Source: Rhizobium tibeticum (lineage in GTDB: Bacteria; Pseudomonadota; Alphaproteobacteria; Rhizobiales; Rhizobiaceae). From it: 64,000 bases of DNA. Below are positions 45,516 through 53,365 of the stretch, piece by piece (the stretch's first letter is position 1; every line of letters begins with the position of its first letter). Position numbers and translations under genes: made by a program. The DNA is taken from NCBI RefSeq assembly GCF_900110205.1, contig NZ_FOCV01000018.1:79469-143468 (forward strand), given 5' to 3'. The notes under the pieces are model-generated. The model had not been told where the DNA came from. It saw nothing but the letters and a program-made list of their open reading frames with translations, and ran no database searches.

Positions 45516-46085
45516 TTACTGAGACATAGAAGCATCAAGGGACTGGTTCAATGCCAGAACATTGACGGTGGCTTCACCGAGAATGCCGAGTTCGGGGTGA
45601 TCGATGGCGGCATCGACAATCGCCTTCAGCTTGGCTTCATCCGTGCCGCGGGCCTTGGCCACGTGCGGTATCTGGAAGTAGGCAGCCTCAGGTGAAATAT
45701 GCGGGTCGAGGCCACTGCCCGAGGCGGTTACGAGGTCGATCGGGACCTCCGCATTCGGATTGGTCGCCTTTGCTGTCTCATAGTCAGCCTTTACGCGATC
45801 GAGCAGCTTCTGGCTGGTCGGGCCAAGGTTCGAGCCCGAAGATGAGGCGGCGTTGTATCCGTCGCCCGCGGCAGAAGGACGACCGTGGAAGTATTTATCG
45901 CTCGTGAACGCCTGGCCGATCAGCGTCGAACCGATCACCTTGCCGTCCTTTTCTATCAAGCTGCCGTTTGCTTGCGCCGGGAAGAGCGCTTGCGCGGCGC
46001 CGGTCATGGCGAGCGGGTAGAGTAGGCCGGTAATAGCCGTGGTGGCAACGATCATAACGATTGCCGGACGAAGTTCTTTCAACAT
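45516..46085 (-). CDS. kdpC: K+-transporting ATPase subunit KdpC
   Basis: A 189-residue subunit with one N-terminal membrane helix (about residues 10-32) followed by a periplasmic domain. Recognisable motifs are ALFPAQANGSL, GSTLIGQAFTSDKYFHGRPSAAG, SGSNLGPTS and ASGSGLDPHISPEAA. It stabilises the KdpFABC complex. Twelve bases separate it from kdpB. The length and all motifs are normal. Confidence 0.97.
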   Translation of the reverse strand: MLKELRPAIVMIVATTAITGLLYPLAMTGAAQALFPAQANGSLIEKDGKVIGSTLIGQAFTSDKYFHGRPSAAGDGYNAASSSGSNLGPTSQKLLDRVKADYETAKATNPNAEVPIDLVTASGSGLDPHISPEAAYFQIPHVAKARGTDEAKLKAIVDAAIDHPELGILGEATVNVLALNQSLDASMSQ

Positions 46086-46097
46086 GATGTCAACTCC

Positions 46098-48185
46098 TTA
46101 GGCGAGACCCATGGCCGTGATGACCATGTCGATTGCCTTGATGCCGATGAACGGGACGATGATGCCGCCGAGGCCGTAGACGAGTAGGTTGCGGGAAAGT
46201 AGCGCGCCGGCGCCGATCGCGCGGTATTTCACGCCTTTGAGCGACAGGGGGATCAGCGCGACGATGATCAGCGCGTTGAAGATGATGGCCGACAGGATGG
46301 CGCTCTGCGGTGTCGCGAGCCCCATGATGTTCAGCACGCCGAGCTGCGGATAGAACGCCAGGAACATTGCCGGGATAATGGCAAAATACTTGGCGATGTC
46401 GTTGGCGATCGAGAAGGTCGTCAGCGCGCCACGCGTCATCAATAGCTGCTTACCGATCTCGACGATTTCGATGAGCTTCGTCGGGTCGCTGTCGAGGTCG
46501 ATCATGTTGCCGGCTTCGCGGGCGGCGACTGTACCGGTGTTCATGGCGACGCCGACATCGGCCTGGGCGAGTGCGGGGGCGTCGTTCGTACCGTCGCCGC
46601 ACATGGCAACGAGCTTGCCCTTTGCCTGTTCCTCACGGATCAGGGACAGCTTGTTCTCAGGTGTCGCCTGCGCGAGGAAGTCGTCCACGCCGGCTTCGGC
46701 GGCGATTGCAGCCGCCGTCATCGGGTTGTCACCAGTGATCATGACCGTGCGGATGCCCATCCTGCGCAGTTCGACGAAGCGCTCACGAATACCGCCCTTG
46801 ACGATATCTTTCAGCTGGATGATGCCGAGAAGGCGTCCATCGCGGGCGACAGCCAGCGGCGTGCCACCCGCCTTGGCGATTTCATCAGCGATGGCATGCA
46901 GTTCCCGCATGACCTCTGTGTTGCTGCGGATGGCGACAGCCGCATTGCCCGAAACCGGCACAAGCGCGGCGCCGACATAGGCAAGGACGGCATCGACGGC
47001 GCCCTTGCGGATCGACGAGCCTTCGACATCCACGCCGCTCATGCGCGTCTGTGCAGTGAATGGCACGAAGGTAGCCTTCAGGCTCGCCATGTCGCGGCCG
47101 CGGATGCCGTATATCTCTTTGGCAAGCACGACGATCGAGCGGCCTTCCGGCGTTTCGTCGGCGAGCGACGCAAGCTGCGCCGCGTCGGCGAGGTCCTGCT
47201 CGGAAACGCCGTGAACCGGGCGGAACATCGTCGCCTGACGGTTGCCGAGGGTGATCGTTCCCGTCTTGTCAAGGAGCAACGTATCGACGTCACCGGCTGC
47301 CTCAACGGCGCGACCCGACATGGCAAGCACGTTGAAGCGTACGAGACGGTCCATGCCGGCAATGCCGATCGCCGAAAGAAGCGCGCCGATCGTGGTCGGG
47401 ATCAGGGTCACGAAGAGAGCGACGAGGATGATGATTGCGATAGACCCGCCGGCATAGCTTGCAAAGCTCGGGATCGTGGCGGTCGCCAGTACGAAGATCA
47501 GCGTCATGCCTGCGAGCAGGATGTTGAGCGCGATTTCGTTCGGAGTCTTCTGGCGCTCCGCGCCTTCGACAAGAGAGATCATGCGGTCGAGGAAGGTGGA
47601 CCCGGCAGCGGCGGTGATGCGGACGCGAATCCAATCGGAGAGAACCTGTGTGCCGCCGGTAACCGCTGAACGGTCACCGCCGGACTCGCGGATGACAGGG
47701 GCGGATTCGCCGGTGATTGCGGCCTCGTTGACCGAGGCCACGCCTTCGACCACCTCGCCGTCAGAGGGAATGATGTCGCCAGCCTCGACGAGGACAAGAT
47801 CGCCGACCTTCAGGCTCGTGCCCGGGACTAGGCGGTAGCCCGTGCCGTTATTGGCCGTCAGCAGCTTTGCCTGGGTCTCGGTGCGGGCTTTGCGCAGCGA
47901 GTCCGCCTGCGCCTTACCTCGCCCCTCGGCGACGGCTTCGGCGAAGTTGGCGAAGAGCACGGTGAACCAGAGCCAGAGGTTGATCTGGAAGGAGAAGCCG
48001 AGATTTTCACCGCCGGTGACGAGATCGCGGATGAAAAGGAGGGTGGTCAACGCCGAAACCGTGGCCACGACAAACATGACCGGGTTTTTCGCAAGGGTGC
48101 GCGGGTTCAGCTTCTTGAAGGCAGCGCCCACGGCCGGAATGAGAATGCGAGTATCCATGATGCTCGCTGATTTTGCCTGGCTCAT
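46098..48185 (-). CDS. kdpB: K+-transporting P-type ATPase subunit KdpB
   Basis: A 695-residue catalytic subunit that hydrolyses ATP to drive K+ uptake through KdpA. The phosphorylation site DKTGTITLG is at about residue 307, the position known from E. coli, with the TGES actuator motif (about 155) and the MCGDGTNDAPAL hinge (about 515). About seven membrane helices. The ATG at 48185 has GGAG upstream; an earlier in-frame ATG at 48230 would overlap the end of the 51-residue gene described next. It is separated from kdpA by that small gene. Confidence 0.97.
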   Translation of the reverse strand: MSQAKSASIMDTRILIPAVGAAFKKLNPRTLAKNPVMFVVATVSALTTLLFIRDLVTGGENLGFSFQINLWLWFTVLFANFAEAVAEGRGKAQADSLRKARTETQAKLLTANNGTGYRLVPGTSLKVGDLVLVEAGDIIPSDGEVVEGVASVNEAAITGESAPVIRESGGDRSAVTGGTQVLSDWIRVRITAAAGSTFLDRMISLVEGAERQKTPNEIALNILLAGMTLIFVLATATIPSFASYAGGSIAIIILVALFVTLIPTTIGALLSAIGIAGMDRLVRFNVLAMSGRAVEAAGDVDTLLLDKTGTITLGNRQATMFRPVHGVSEQDLADAAQLASLADETPEGRSIVVLAKEIYGIRGRDMASLKATFVPFTAQTRMSGVDVEGSSIRKGAVDAVLAYVGAALVPVSGNAAVAIRSNTEVMRELHAIADEIAKAGGTPLAVARDGRLLGIIQLKDIVKGGIRERFVELRRMGIRTVMITGDNPMTAAAIAAEAGVDDFLAQATPENKLSLIREEQAKGKLVAMCGDGTNDAPALAQADVGVAMNTGTVAAREAGNMIDLDSDPTKLIEIVEIGKQLLMTRGALTTFSIANDIAKYFAIIPAMFLAFYPQLGVLNIMGLATPQSAILSAIIFNALIIVALIPLSLKGVKYRAIGAGALLSRNLLVYGLGGIIVPFIGIKAIDMVITAMGLA

Positions 48186-48226
48186 AAGAGACTCCAGCTT
48201 GAAAGAGTAAGGCGACCGTTGTGCGA

Positions 48227-48382
48227 TCAACCGTGTAGGATCCGAAGGACCGCGACGATGACGAGGAGACCGGCGAGCATCACGAGAATGATGTCGGAGG
48301 CATGGGTCATCCGCTGGCTGTCACGTCCCGGCGAACCGGGACGTGGATTGAAGGATTTGCGAAGCCTGTGACGAAGGATCAT
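48227..48382 (-). CDS. 51-aa membrane protein encoded between kdpA and kdpB
   Basis: The frame starts MILRHRLRKSF, has a basic 28-residue N-terminal part and then one membrane helix DIILVMLAGLLVIVAVLRIL before TGA. A GAGGTGAGC ribosome site sits directly upstream of the ATG, which is only seven bases past the kdpA stop, and the kdpB start follows 41 bases later. This is the geometry of a genuine operon member. It is not KdpF, which is found upstream of kdpA. I know no family for it. A hairpin lies inside its coding region. It might assist or regulate the Kdp complex; that is inference. Confidence 0.6.
   Translation of the reverse strand: MILRHRLRKSFNPRPGSPGRDSQRMTHASDIILVMLAGLLVIVAVLRILHG
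48322..48345. promoter_or_regulatory. Perfect UUCG hairpin inside the kdpA-kdpB gap
   Basis: On the minus strand CACGTCCCGG-TTCG-CCGGGACGTG forms a 10-bp stem. It has no T-tract, so it is likely an RNA stability, processing or translational-coupling element. It overlaps codons 12-20 of the 51-residue gene. Confidence 0.6.
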
Positions 48383-48389
48383 GCTCACC

Positions 48390-50093
48390 TCAGAAGGTCT
48401 GGCCGGCGATCATGACCAGGTGCTCGATGACCGGGCCAAGCGCCAGCGCCGGGAAGAAGGTCAGGCCGCCGACGATCAGGATCGTACCGCTGAGAAGGCC
48501 GACGAAGAGTGGGCCATCGGTCGGGAACGTACCTGCCGAGGCGGGAACGGTCTTCTTGGTAACCAGCGAACCTGCGATCGCAAGAGCCGGAACGATGACC
48601 AGGAAGCGGCCCATCAGCATGCCGATACCGAGCGTGATGTTGTACCAGGCAGTGTTACCCGTCAGGCCGCCGAAAGCCGAGCCGTTGTTGGCCGCAGCGG
48701 ACGTATAGGCATAGAGGATTTCGGAGAAACCGTGCGGGCCGGCCGTACCGATCGAGGCGACTGCGGAGGGCAGCACACTGGCGATCGCGGTGAAGACCAG
48801 CATGGCGAGCGGCAGGCAAAGGATGGCGAGAACGGCCATCTTCATCTCCTTCGCCTCGATCTTCTTGCCAAGATATTCCGGTGTGCGGCCGACCATGAGG
48901 CCTGCCACGAAGACAGCGACGATGATGAAGAGGATGATGCCGTAGAAGCCCGCGCCAACGCCGCCAACGATGACTTCGCCGAGCTGCATGTTGATCAGCG
49001 GAATGAGCCCACCGAGCGCCGTGAAGCTGCCGTGCATGGCGTTGACCGCGCCGCAGGAAGCCGCTGTCGTGATCACCGCAAAGAGCGAGGACATGGCGAC
49101 GCCGAAGCGGACTTCCTTGCCCTCCATGTTGCCGCCCTGCAGGCCAAAGGCATGCATCAGCGGATTGCCAGCGGCTTCCGCCCAGTAGGTGACAGTCACG
49201 CCGGCAATGAAGAGGATGCCCATGGTTGCAAGAATGGCCCAGCCCTGGCGCTGGTTGCCGACCATCCGGCCGAAGACGTTGGTGAAGGCGGCGCCAATTG
49301 CGAAGATCGAGACCATCTGGATCATGTTCGAGATGTTGTCGGGGTTCTCGAACGGATGCGCAGAGTTCACATTGAAGAAGCCGCCGCCGTTTGTGCCAAG
49401 CATCTTGATGGCGAGTTGCGAGGCAACCGGGCCGAGGGCGATTGTCTGCTTGGCGCCCTCGAGGGTTGTTGCATCGACATAGGGACCGAGCGTCTGCGGG
49501 ACGCCAAGATAGACATAGACCAGCGTCAGCCCGATGCAGATCGGCAGCAACACATAGAGCGTGCTGCGGACCATATCGACCCAGAAATTGCCGATTGCCT
49601 TGCCCGAAGCGCGCGAGAAAGCGCGGATGAGGCCAATCGCGATCGCCATACCGGTCGCGGCAGACACGAAATTCTGAACGGTTAGGCCCGCCATCTGGCT
49701 GAGATAAGACATCGTGCTTTCGCCGCCGTAGTTCTGCCAGTTGGTATTGCTGACGAAGCTCGTGGCGGTGTTGAAGGAAAGCTCCGGCCCGACGGCAGCC
49801 ATGCCGGTCGGGTTATAGGGCAGGACAGCCTGCAAGCGCAGCAATGCATAGAGAACGACGACGCCGAGCAGGTTGAACATCAGCATCGCAAATGCGTAGG
49901 AAGTCCAGTGCTGGTCCTCGCGCTCACTGGTGCCTGCAAGCGCGTAAAGTCCCCGTTCGATCGGAACGAGGACCGGTGAGAGAAACGTGCGTTCGCCACT
50001 GAAAACGCGAGTCATGTAACCGCCGAGCGGTTTGACGAGCACGATGATGATCCCGCAATAGAGCAGAATCTGAAGCCATCCGTTGAGGGTCAT
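48390..50093 (-). CDS. kdpA: K+-transporting ATPase subunit KdpA
   Basis: A 567-residue K+ channel-like subunit with about ten to twelve membrane helices. Selectivity-filter-like segments are visible: FVSNTNWQNYGGES, GTNGGGFFNVNSAHPFENP and the AANNGSAFGGLTGN segment. It binds and passes K+ with energy from KdpB. Its upstream neighbour is kdpF (60 bases away), and its stop nearly abuts the 51-residue gene. The ribosome site is weak, which might tie its translation to kdpF. Confidence 0.97.
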   Translation of the reverse strand: MTLNGWLQILLYCGIIIVLVKPLGGYMTRVFSGERTFLSPVLVPIERGLYALAGTSEREDQHWTSYAFAMLMFNLLGVVVLYALLRLQAVLPYNPTGMAAVGPELSFNTATSFVSNTNWQNYGGESTMSYLSQMAGLTVQNFVSAATGMAIAIGLIRAFSRASGKAIGNFWVDMVRSTLYVLLPICIGLTLVYVYLGVPQTLGPYVDATTLEGAKQTIALGPVASQLAIKMLGTNGGGFFNVNSAHPFENPDNISNMIQMVSIFAIGAAFTNVFGRMVGNQRQGWAILATMGILFIAGVTVTYWAEAAGNPLMHAFGLQGGNMEGKEVRFGVAMSSLFAVITTAASCGAVNAMHGSFTALGGLIPLINMQLGEVIVGGVGAGFYGIILFIIVAVFVAGLMVGRTPEYLGKKIEAKEMKMAVLAILCLPLAMLVFTAIASVLPSAVASIGTAGPHGFSEILYAYTSAAANNGSAFGGLTGNTAWYNITLGIGMLMGRFLVIVPALAIAGSLVTKKTVPASAGTFPTDGPLFVGLLSGTILIVGGLTFFPALALGPVIEHLVMIAGQTF

Positions 50094-50153
50094 GGGAGGT
50101 AACTTTCAATACCCGATTGGTTCCGCCTGTCGCGCAATGGGAGAGGCGCGATG

Positions 50154-50243
50154 CTAGAAACGCTCGGGGCGAATGAGAGCGTAGGTGAGGTAAACCGCGA
50201 GCAATACGGTGACGGCACCGCTGAGAATATAGTCGAGGGTCAT
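50154..50243 (-). CDS. kdpF: K+-transporting ATPase subunit KdpF
   Basis: A 29-residue single-helix membrane peptide, MTLDYILSGAVTVLLAVYL then TYALIRPERF. The terminal ALIRPERF is the diagnostic end of KdpF, which stabilises the KdpABC complex. A GGAGGAAACGCC ribosome site precedes the ATG. It is placed directly upstream of kdpA as usual. Confidence 0.93.
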   Translation of the reverse strand: MTLDYILSGAVTVLLAVYLTYALIRPERF

Positions 50244-50257
50244 GGCGTTTCCTCCGG

Positions 50258-50341
50258 TCAAAGCCGGTCGCAGGCCTTGGTGTAAGCAAAGCAGAGGGCG
50301 AAAAATACGATTGCTGTCGCGAGTAGAACTATGTCCATCAT
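50258..50341 (-). CDS. 27-aa membrane peptide upstream of kdpF
   Basis: The frame reads MMDIVLLATAIVFFALCFAY and ends TKACDRL before TGA. It is one membrane helix with a short basic C-terminus containing a cysteine. AGGAG lies 10 bases upstream of the first ATG and its stop is 14 bases before kdpF. Similar peptides ending in KACDRL occur before kdpF in other proteobacteria as I recall them, usually unannotated. It is probably a co-subunit or leader of the Kdp system; its role is unknown. Confidence 0.7.
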   Translation of the reverse strand: MMDIVLLATAIVFFALCFAYTKACDRL

Positions 50342-50348
50342 CGATCTT

Positions 50349-50372
50349 GACTCCTGTTGTTCTTTTGGAGTC
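50349..50372 (-). promoter_or_regulatory. Hairpin masking the first kdp Shine-Dalgarno
   Basis: On the minus strand GACTCC pairs with GGAGTC across 12 bases. The second arm is the AGGAG ribosome site of the 27-residue peptide gene, so the stem would hide it. Confidence 0.45.
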
Positions 50373-50381
50373 AGACAAGAC

Positions 50382-50411
50382 AAAGGGCGCCATCCACCTG
50401 ATGGCACCTTT
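50382..50411 (-). promoter_or_regulatory. Second kdp leader hairpin
   Basis: AAAGGTGCCATC and GATGGCGCCCTTT pair over about 11 bp with a bulge; on the minus strand GTCTTGTC follows. It might act as a weak attenuator in the kdp leader. Confidence 0.4.
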
Positions 50412-50502
50412 CATGCTTTCTGGCGTGGAGATGATCCTTGGATCTCTCGGACATTAATATGCGAGCGAACCGCATAAGCGTTCGAGATCGGCGGCGGGCC
50501 GC

Positions 50503-50523
50503 GGATATAAAAATCCTATAAAT
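50503..50523 (-). promoter_or_regulatory. Candidate KdpE binding site
   Basis: On the minus strand ATTTATAGGATTTTTATATCC contains two T-rich TTTATA direct repeats, resembling the KdpE box upstream of kdpFABC in E. coli. It is the only AT-rich stretch in the region and lies about 160 bases upstream of the first kdp peptide gene. Confidence 0.4.
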
Positions 50524-50530
50524 GCAGATG

Positions 50531-50558
50531 GAAGAAAAATGCCTCGCCGAAGCGAGGC
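50531..50558 (-). terminator. Terminator of the plsC-cdsA operon
   Basis: On the minus strand GCCTCGC-TTCG-GCGAGGC is followed by ATTTTTCTTCC, a classical intrinsic terminator about 120 bases after the phosphatidyltransferase stop. Confidence 0.85.
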
Positions 50559-50679
50559 TAGTCCTGGGCCGCTTCGGGGAAAAGAAGAAGCGACGCGGTA
50601 GTTCTATTGCCCGCCCATTCGGCTGCAAAGCGCACTTTCGGGCTTTTCGGTACGCCTGACGATGACAAAAGGAAATCTG

Positions 50680-51333
50680 TCAGTTGTGGGTGTGCCCCGC
50701 TTTCAGGTTCCGAACGAGGTTTCTACTCCGCCGCATGGCTGTGAACGCCGCGCCGACGGCGATCAGCCAGAGGGCTGAGACCAGGACTTGGTTGTGCCCG
50801 TTCCAAAGTGGCTCGACAACGGAGAGAACCGCTGCAGCCGTGATTGTCGCCATTCGGTGCTGCTTTGCCATGGGGCCAGAGAAGTCGCTCGCCGTTACCG
50901 TTGCTCGACCGAGCTCGCGAACATATGCCGTCAGCACGGCAAACGACGCCGCTGCCCAGCCGAGCCCGGGCGATCCGATGCCATACCCCACACCGGCCAG
51001 GATCAGGATATCCGCGATACGGTCGGGGAATTCGTTCCAGAACGGTCCGTCGGCTGCACCCTTGCCACCTTCGACAGCAACCATGCCATCGAAGAGATTG
51101 CACAAGAGACGCAGCTGGCAGAAGGCGGCCGCGAACACTAGGAGAAGACCCCGCGCCCATCCCATTTCAGATCCGGCAAGGAAGAACGAACCGCCCGCCA
51201 ACGCCGCCGCGACCATACTTGCCTGAGAGATTTGGTTCGGAGTGACCGACCTCGTCGCCAGCCATTGTGCTATGCGCCGCGCCCATTGGGTGTCTCTGCT
51301 TGCCAGCGGCCGCCGATCGCCCGTTTCCCTCAT
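50680..51333 (-). CDS. CDP-alcohol phosphatidyltransferase family protein
   Basis: A 217-residue membrane protein with about five or six hydrophobic segments. Near residue 80 lies a CDP-alcohol phosphotransferase motif, but with changes: the pattern reads N-x2-DG-x2-AV-x8-G-x3-N-x3-D, where the first and third aspartates are asparagines and the arginine is valine. It would transfer a phosphatidyl or related group from a CDP-lipid to an alcohol; the product is unknown and activity is uncertain. The start ATG overlaps the stop of the preceding gene (ATGA). It is the last gene of a four-gene lipid operon. Confidence 0.8.
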   Translation of the reverse strand: MRETGDRRPLASRDTQWARRIAQWLATRSVTPNQISQASMVAAALAGGSFFLAGSEMGWARGLLLVFAAAFCQLRLLCNLFDGMVAVEGGKGAADGPFWNEFPDRIADILILAGVGYGIGSPGLGWAAASFAVLTAYVRELGRATVTASDFSGPMAKQHRMATITAAAVLSVVEPLWNGHNQVLVSALWLIAVGAAFTAMRRSRNLVRNLKAGHTHN

Positions 51334-51723
51334 GCGCTGATCCTCTTTCGATAGAGAAAGTAGTTGTAAACCGCCGCGTAGCTCGTCGAGACGGCCAGCG
51401 GAACCGCGATGGTTCTTAGAATCTCCGGCGTGCCGCTCAATGCGTGGATCGAGATCAGCACGGCAGTCGAGGCAAGACATGCGATCAACGGTGGCGCCCA
51501 GAGACCGGCGCCCCCTTTGAACTGCTTCGAGAGCCGTTCGATCACCGTCTTGAGAAAGAGGGTGAGACAGGCTGAGAGTGCGCCCTGCACAATGCCGGCC
51601 AGCAGCGCCCGTTGCGCCGAGTGATTGCTGTTGGCAAGGACCGCCCAACCGCCCATGGCGACAAACGCGAAAAAGCACGTGCGTCACACTGTTTTGAGCA
51701 AGCCGGCGAACGGGTGCCATCAT
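51330..51723 (-). CDS. Small membrane protein, apparently frameshifted
   Basis: A protein of about 130 residues is readable only if one base is removed from a run of five A (T on the coding strand) at 51670-51674. The first frame gives MMAPVRRLAQNSVTHVLF, the second continues FAFVAMGGWAVLANS and runs to the end. The first ATG overlaps the cdsA stop (ATGATGG), matching the four-base couplings elsewhere in this operon, so a full-length gene is expected. The second frame alone (51330-51656, 108 residues) has no ribosome site. It has about three or four membrane segments. Function unknown. Either a homopolymer sequencing error, a real disruption, or slippage. Confidence 0.6.
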
Positions 51724-52670
51724 GTGGTCGACCACCAATAGCGGACAATGTGGAAGAAGATCGGCGCGGAAAACACAACGGAGTCGAGCCGATCGATCAA
51801 CCCGCCGTGACCTTCGATCAGATGGCCCCAGTCCTTGACCCCGCGATCTCGCTTGATTGCCGACATGACGAGACCGCCGAAGAAGCCCATCATCGTGATG
51901 ATGAAGGCCAGGACCCCAGCTTGAAACGGCGTAAATGGCGTGATCCACCACAGGGCGGCGCCGATCAACGTCGCACTGACCACGCCGCCGACAAAGCCTT
52001 CCACAGTCTTTGACGGAGACAGGCTTGGCGCGATCTTGGTTCGACCGAGCAGCTTGCCCCAGACATATTGCAGGACATCGCTCAGCTGCACGATGATCAC
52101 TAGGAAGGCGATCAGAAGAACGTTGCGGCCTTCGTAGCCCGGGATCGTCAGCGTCAGCAATGCCGGAACGTGTGAGGCGCAGAATACGCAGATCATCAGT
52201 GCCCATTGCACTTCGGCAATGCGTATCAGGAAACGCTCGGTATCGCCGCGCAACACGGAGATGATCGGCATCAGCAGGAACGCATAGACTGGGATGAAGA
52301 TCGAGAAGATACCGTATTGCTTCTCCCACAGCAGCCAATACTGGATCGGCAGCACGATGAAGAAGGCAGCCGCGAGCGCCCAATGATCGGCGCGTTTCGT
52401 GTCGGTCAGGGTAATGAACTCGCGCAACGCCGCGAAAGAACAGAAGCCAAAAAGCAGCAGCACGCCGATCCGACCGGCGAGAAAGGCAAGGCCGATCAGG
52501 ATGACCATGATCCACCATGCCTTGATGCGCGCGTTCAGGTTTTCGATTGCGGCATTTGACTTACCGGCGGGCAGGCGTCGCTGCAGCAGGTAGCCAATGG
52601 CCGAGGAAACGACGAGGAGCGTGAAGATACCAAGGACAAGCGTCCACAGGTCGGAGTTTGCTGCATTCAT
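51720..52670 (-). CDS. cdsA: Phosphatidate cytidylyltransferase
   Basis: A 316-residue membrane enzyme making CDP-diacylglycerol from phosphatidate and CTP. It has about eight hydrophobic segments and the C-terminal CdsA signature region: SPSKTVEGFVGG near residue 215, then SAIKRDRGVKDWGHLIEGHGGLIDRLDS near residue 270 with the metal-binding aspartates. It overlaps plsC and the next gene by four bases each. Bacteria usually have another cdsA near frr/uppS; this looks like an accessory paralogue dedicated to this operon, although I cannot check that from the window. Confidence 0.92.
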   Translation of the reverse strand: MNAANSDLWTLVLGIFTLLVVSSAIGYLLQRRLPAGKSNAAIENLNARIKAWWIMVILIGLAFLAGRIGVLLLFGFCSFAALREFITLTDTKRADHWALAAAFFIVLPIQYWLLWEKQYGIFSIFIPVYAFLLMPIISVLRGDTERFLIRIAEVQWALMICVFCASHVPALLTLTIPGYEGRNVLLIAFLVIIVQLSDVLQYVWGKLLGRTKIAPSLSPSKTVEGFVGGVVSATLIGAALWWITPFTPFQAGVLAFIITMMGFFGGLVMSAIKRDRGVKDWGHLIEGHGGLIDRLDSVVFSAPIFFHIVRYWWSTT

Positions 52671-53365
52671 TCGTTACCGCCTGGGTGTTTTGGTGACAGA
52701 TCAAGCAGTGCCGTGCGCGCCCTGTCGAGGAAGATTTCTTTGCTCTCGCCGGTTTCGATTTGCATGGCGTTGCCGAAGGTCACGGTACAGATAAGGGGAA
52801 TCGGGACGATCTCGCCCTTTGGCATGACGCGATTGAGATTGTTGATCCAGACCGGTACGAGCTGAATGCCCGGCCGGGTCGAGGCGAGATGGAAAAGCCC
52901 GCTTTTGAATGGCAGCAGCGGCGCCTCTGTCTGGTTGCGCGTGCCTTCGGGAAAGAGAATCAGCGACGCCCCGGAATCGACCACCTCGGCCATGACTTCA
53001 ATCGGATCGCGGGTGCGCTTGTCGCGATCCCGCTCGATAAGCACTGCGTCGAAGACGTCGCGGCCGATGAAACGGTTGATCGACGATTTCAGCCAATATT
53101 CCGCGCCAGCAACAGGGCGTGTTCGGCGTCTCAAACTCGGCGGCAGGACGGCCCAGACCAGAATGAAATCGCCATGGCTGGAATGATTGGCAAAATAAAC
53201 ACATTGCCCCTCGGGAATACCGTCATTCGGCCAGATGGCGCGCACTGCAGTAATTGCACGGGCGAACACTACGATGGCCGCCGCGACAGGCTTCGCGATC
53301 ACACTTCTCACCGATTTCAGCCCCCCGCTGCATCGACAAAGCAGCTTACAGAAGCCTAGCGGCAT
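52667..53365 (-). CDS. 1-acyl-sn-glycerol-3-phosphate acyltransferase (PlsC family)
   Basis: A 232-residue acyltransferase with the catalytic NHSSHGD (HX4D) near residue 61 and the substrate-binding FPEGTRN near residue 143; PVWINNLNRVMPKG follows. There is one N-terminal membrane segment. It would acylate lysophosphatidate to phosphatidate, feeding the cdsA product. First gene of the operon; upstream lies a gap to the divergent DUF6074-like gene. Confidence 0.88.
   Translation of the reverse strand: MPLGFCKLLCRCSGGLKSVRSVIAKPVAAAIVVFARAITAVRAIWPNDGIPEGQCVYFANHSSHGDFILVWAVLPPSLRRRTRPVAGAEYWLKSSINRFIGRDVFDAVLIERDRDKRTRDPIEVMAEVVDSGASLILFPEGTRNQTEAPLLPFKSGLFHLASTRPGIQLVPVWINNLNRVMPKGEIVPIPLICTVTFGNAMQIETGESKEIFLDRARTALLDLSPKHPGGNE

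Larger units (their letters stand above)
50342..50679. other. kdp leader and promoter region
   Basis: 338 bases between the phospholipid-type operon and the kdp operon, both transcribed leftward. It contains the upstream operon's terminator, a KdpE-like box, and two hairpins in the likely kdp leader (separate entries). No gene is supported. Confidence 0.6.

Noticed and set aside
44182..45522. A 446-residue plus-strand frame opposite kdpD
   Set aside because: Antisense shadow; kdpD motifs on the other strand are unmistakable.
48381..49685. A 434-residue plus-strand frame opposite kdpA
   Set aside because: Charged, Asp/Glu/His-rich antisense shadow without homology.
50680..52518. A 612-residue open frame on the minus strand spanning three genes
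   Set aside because: Only its last part is the real CDP-alcohol phosphatidyltransferase frame; the rest is an Arg/His-rich shadow of cdsA and the membrane gene.
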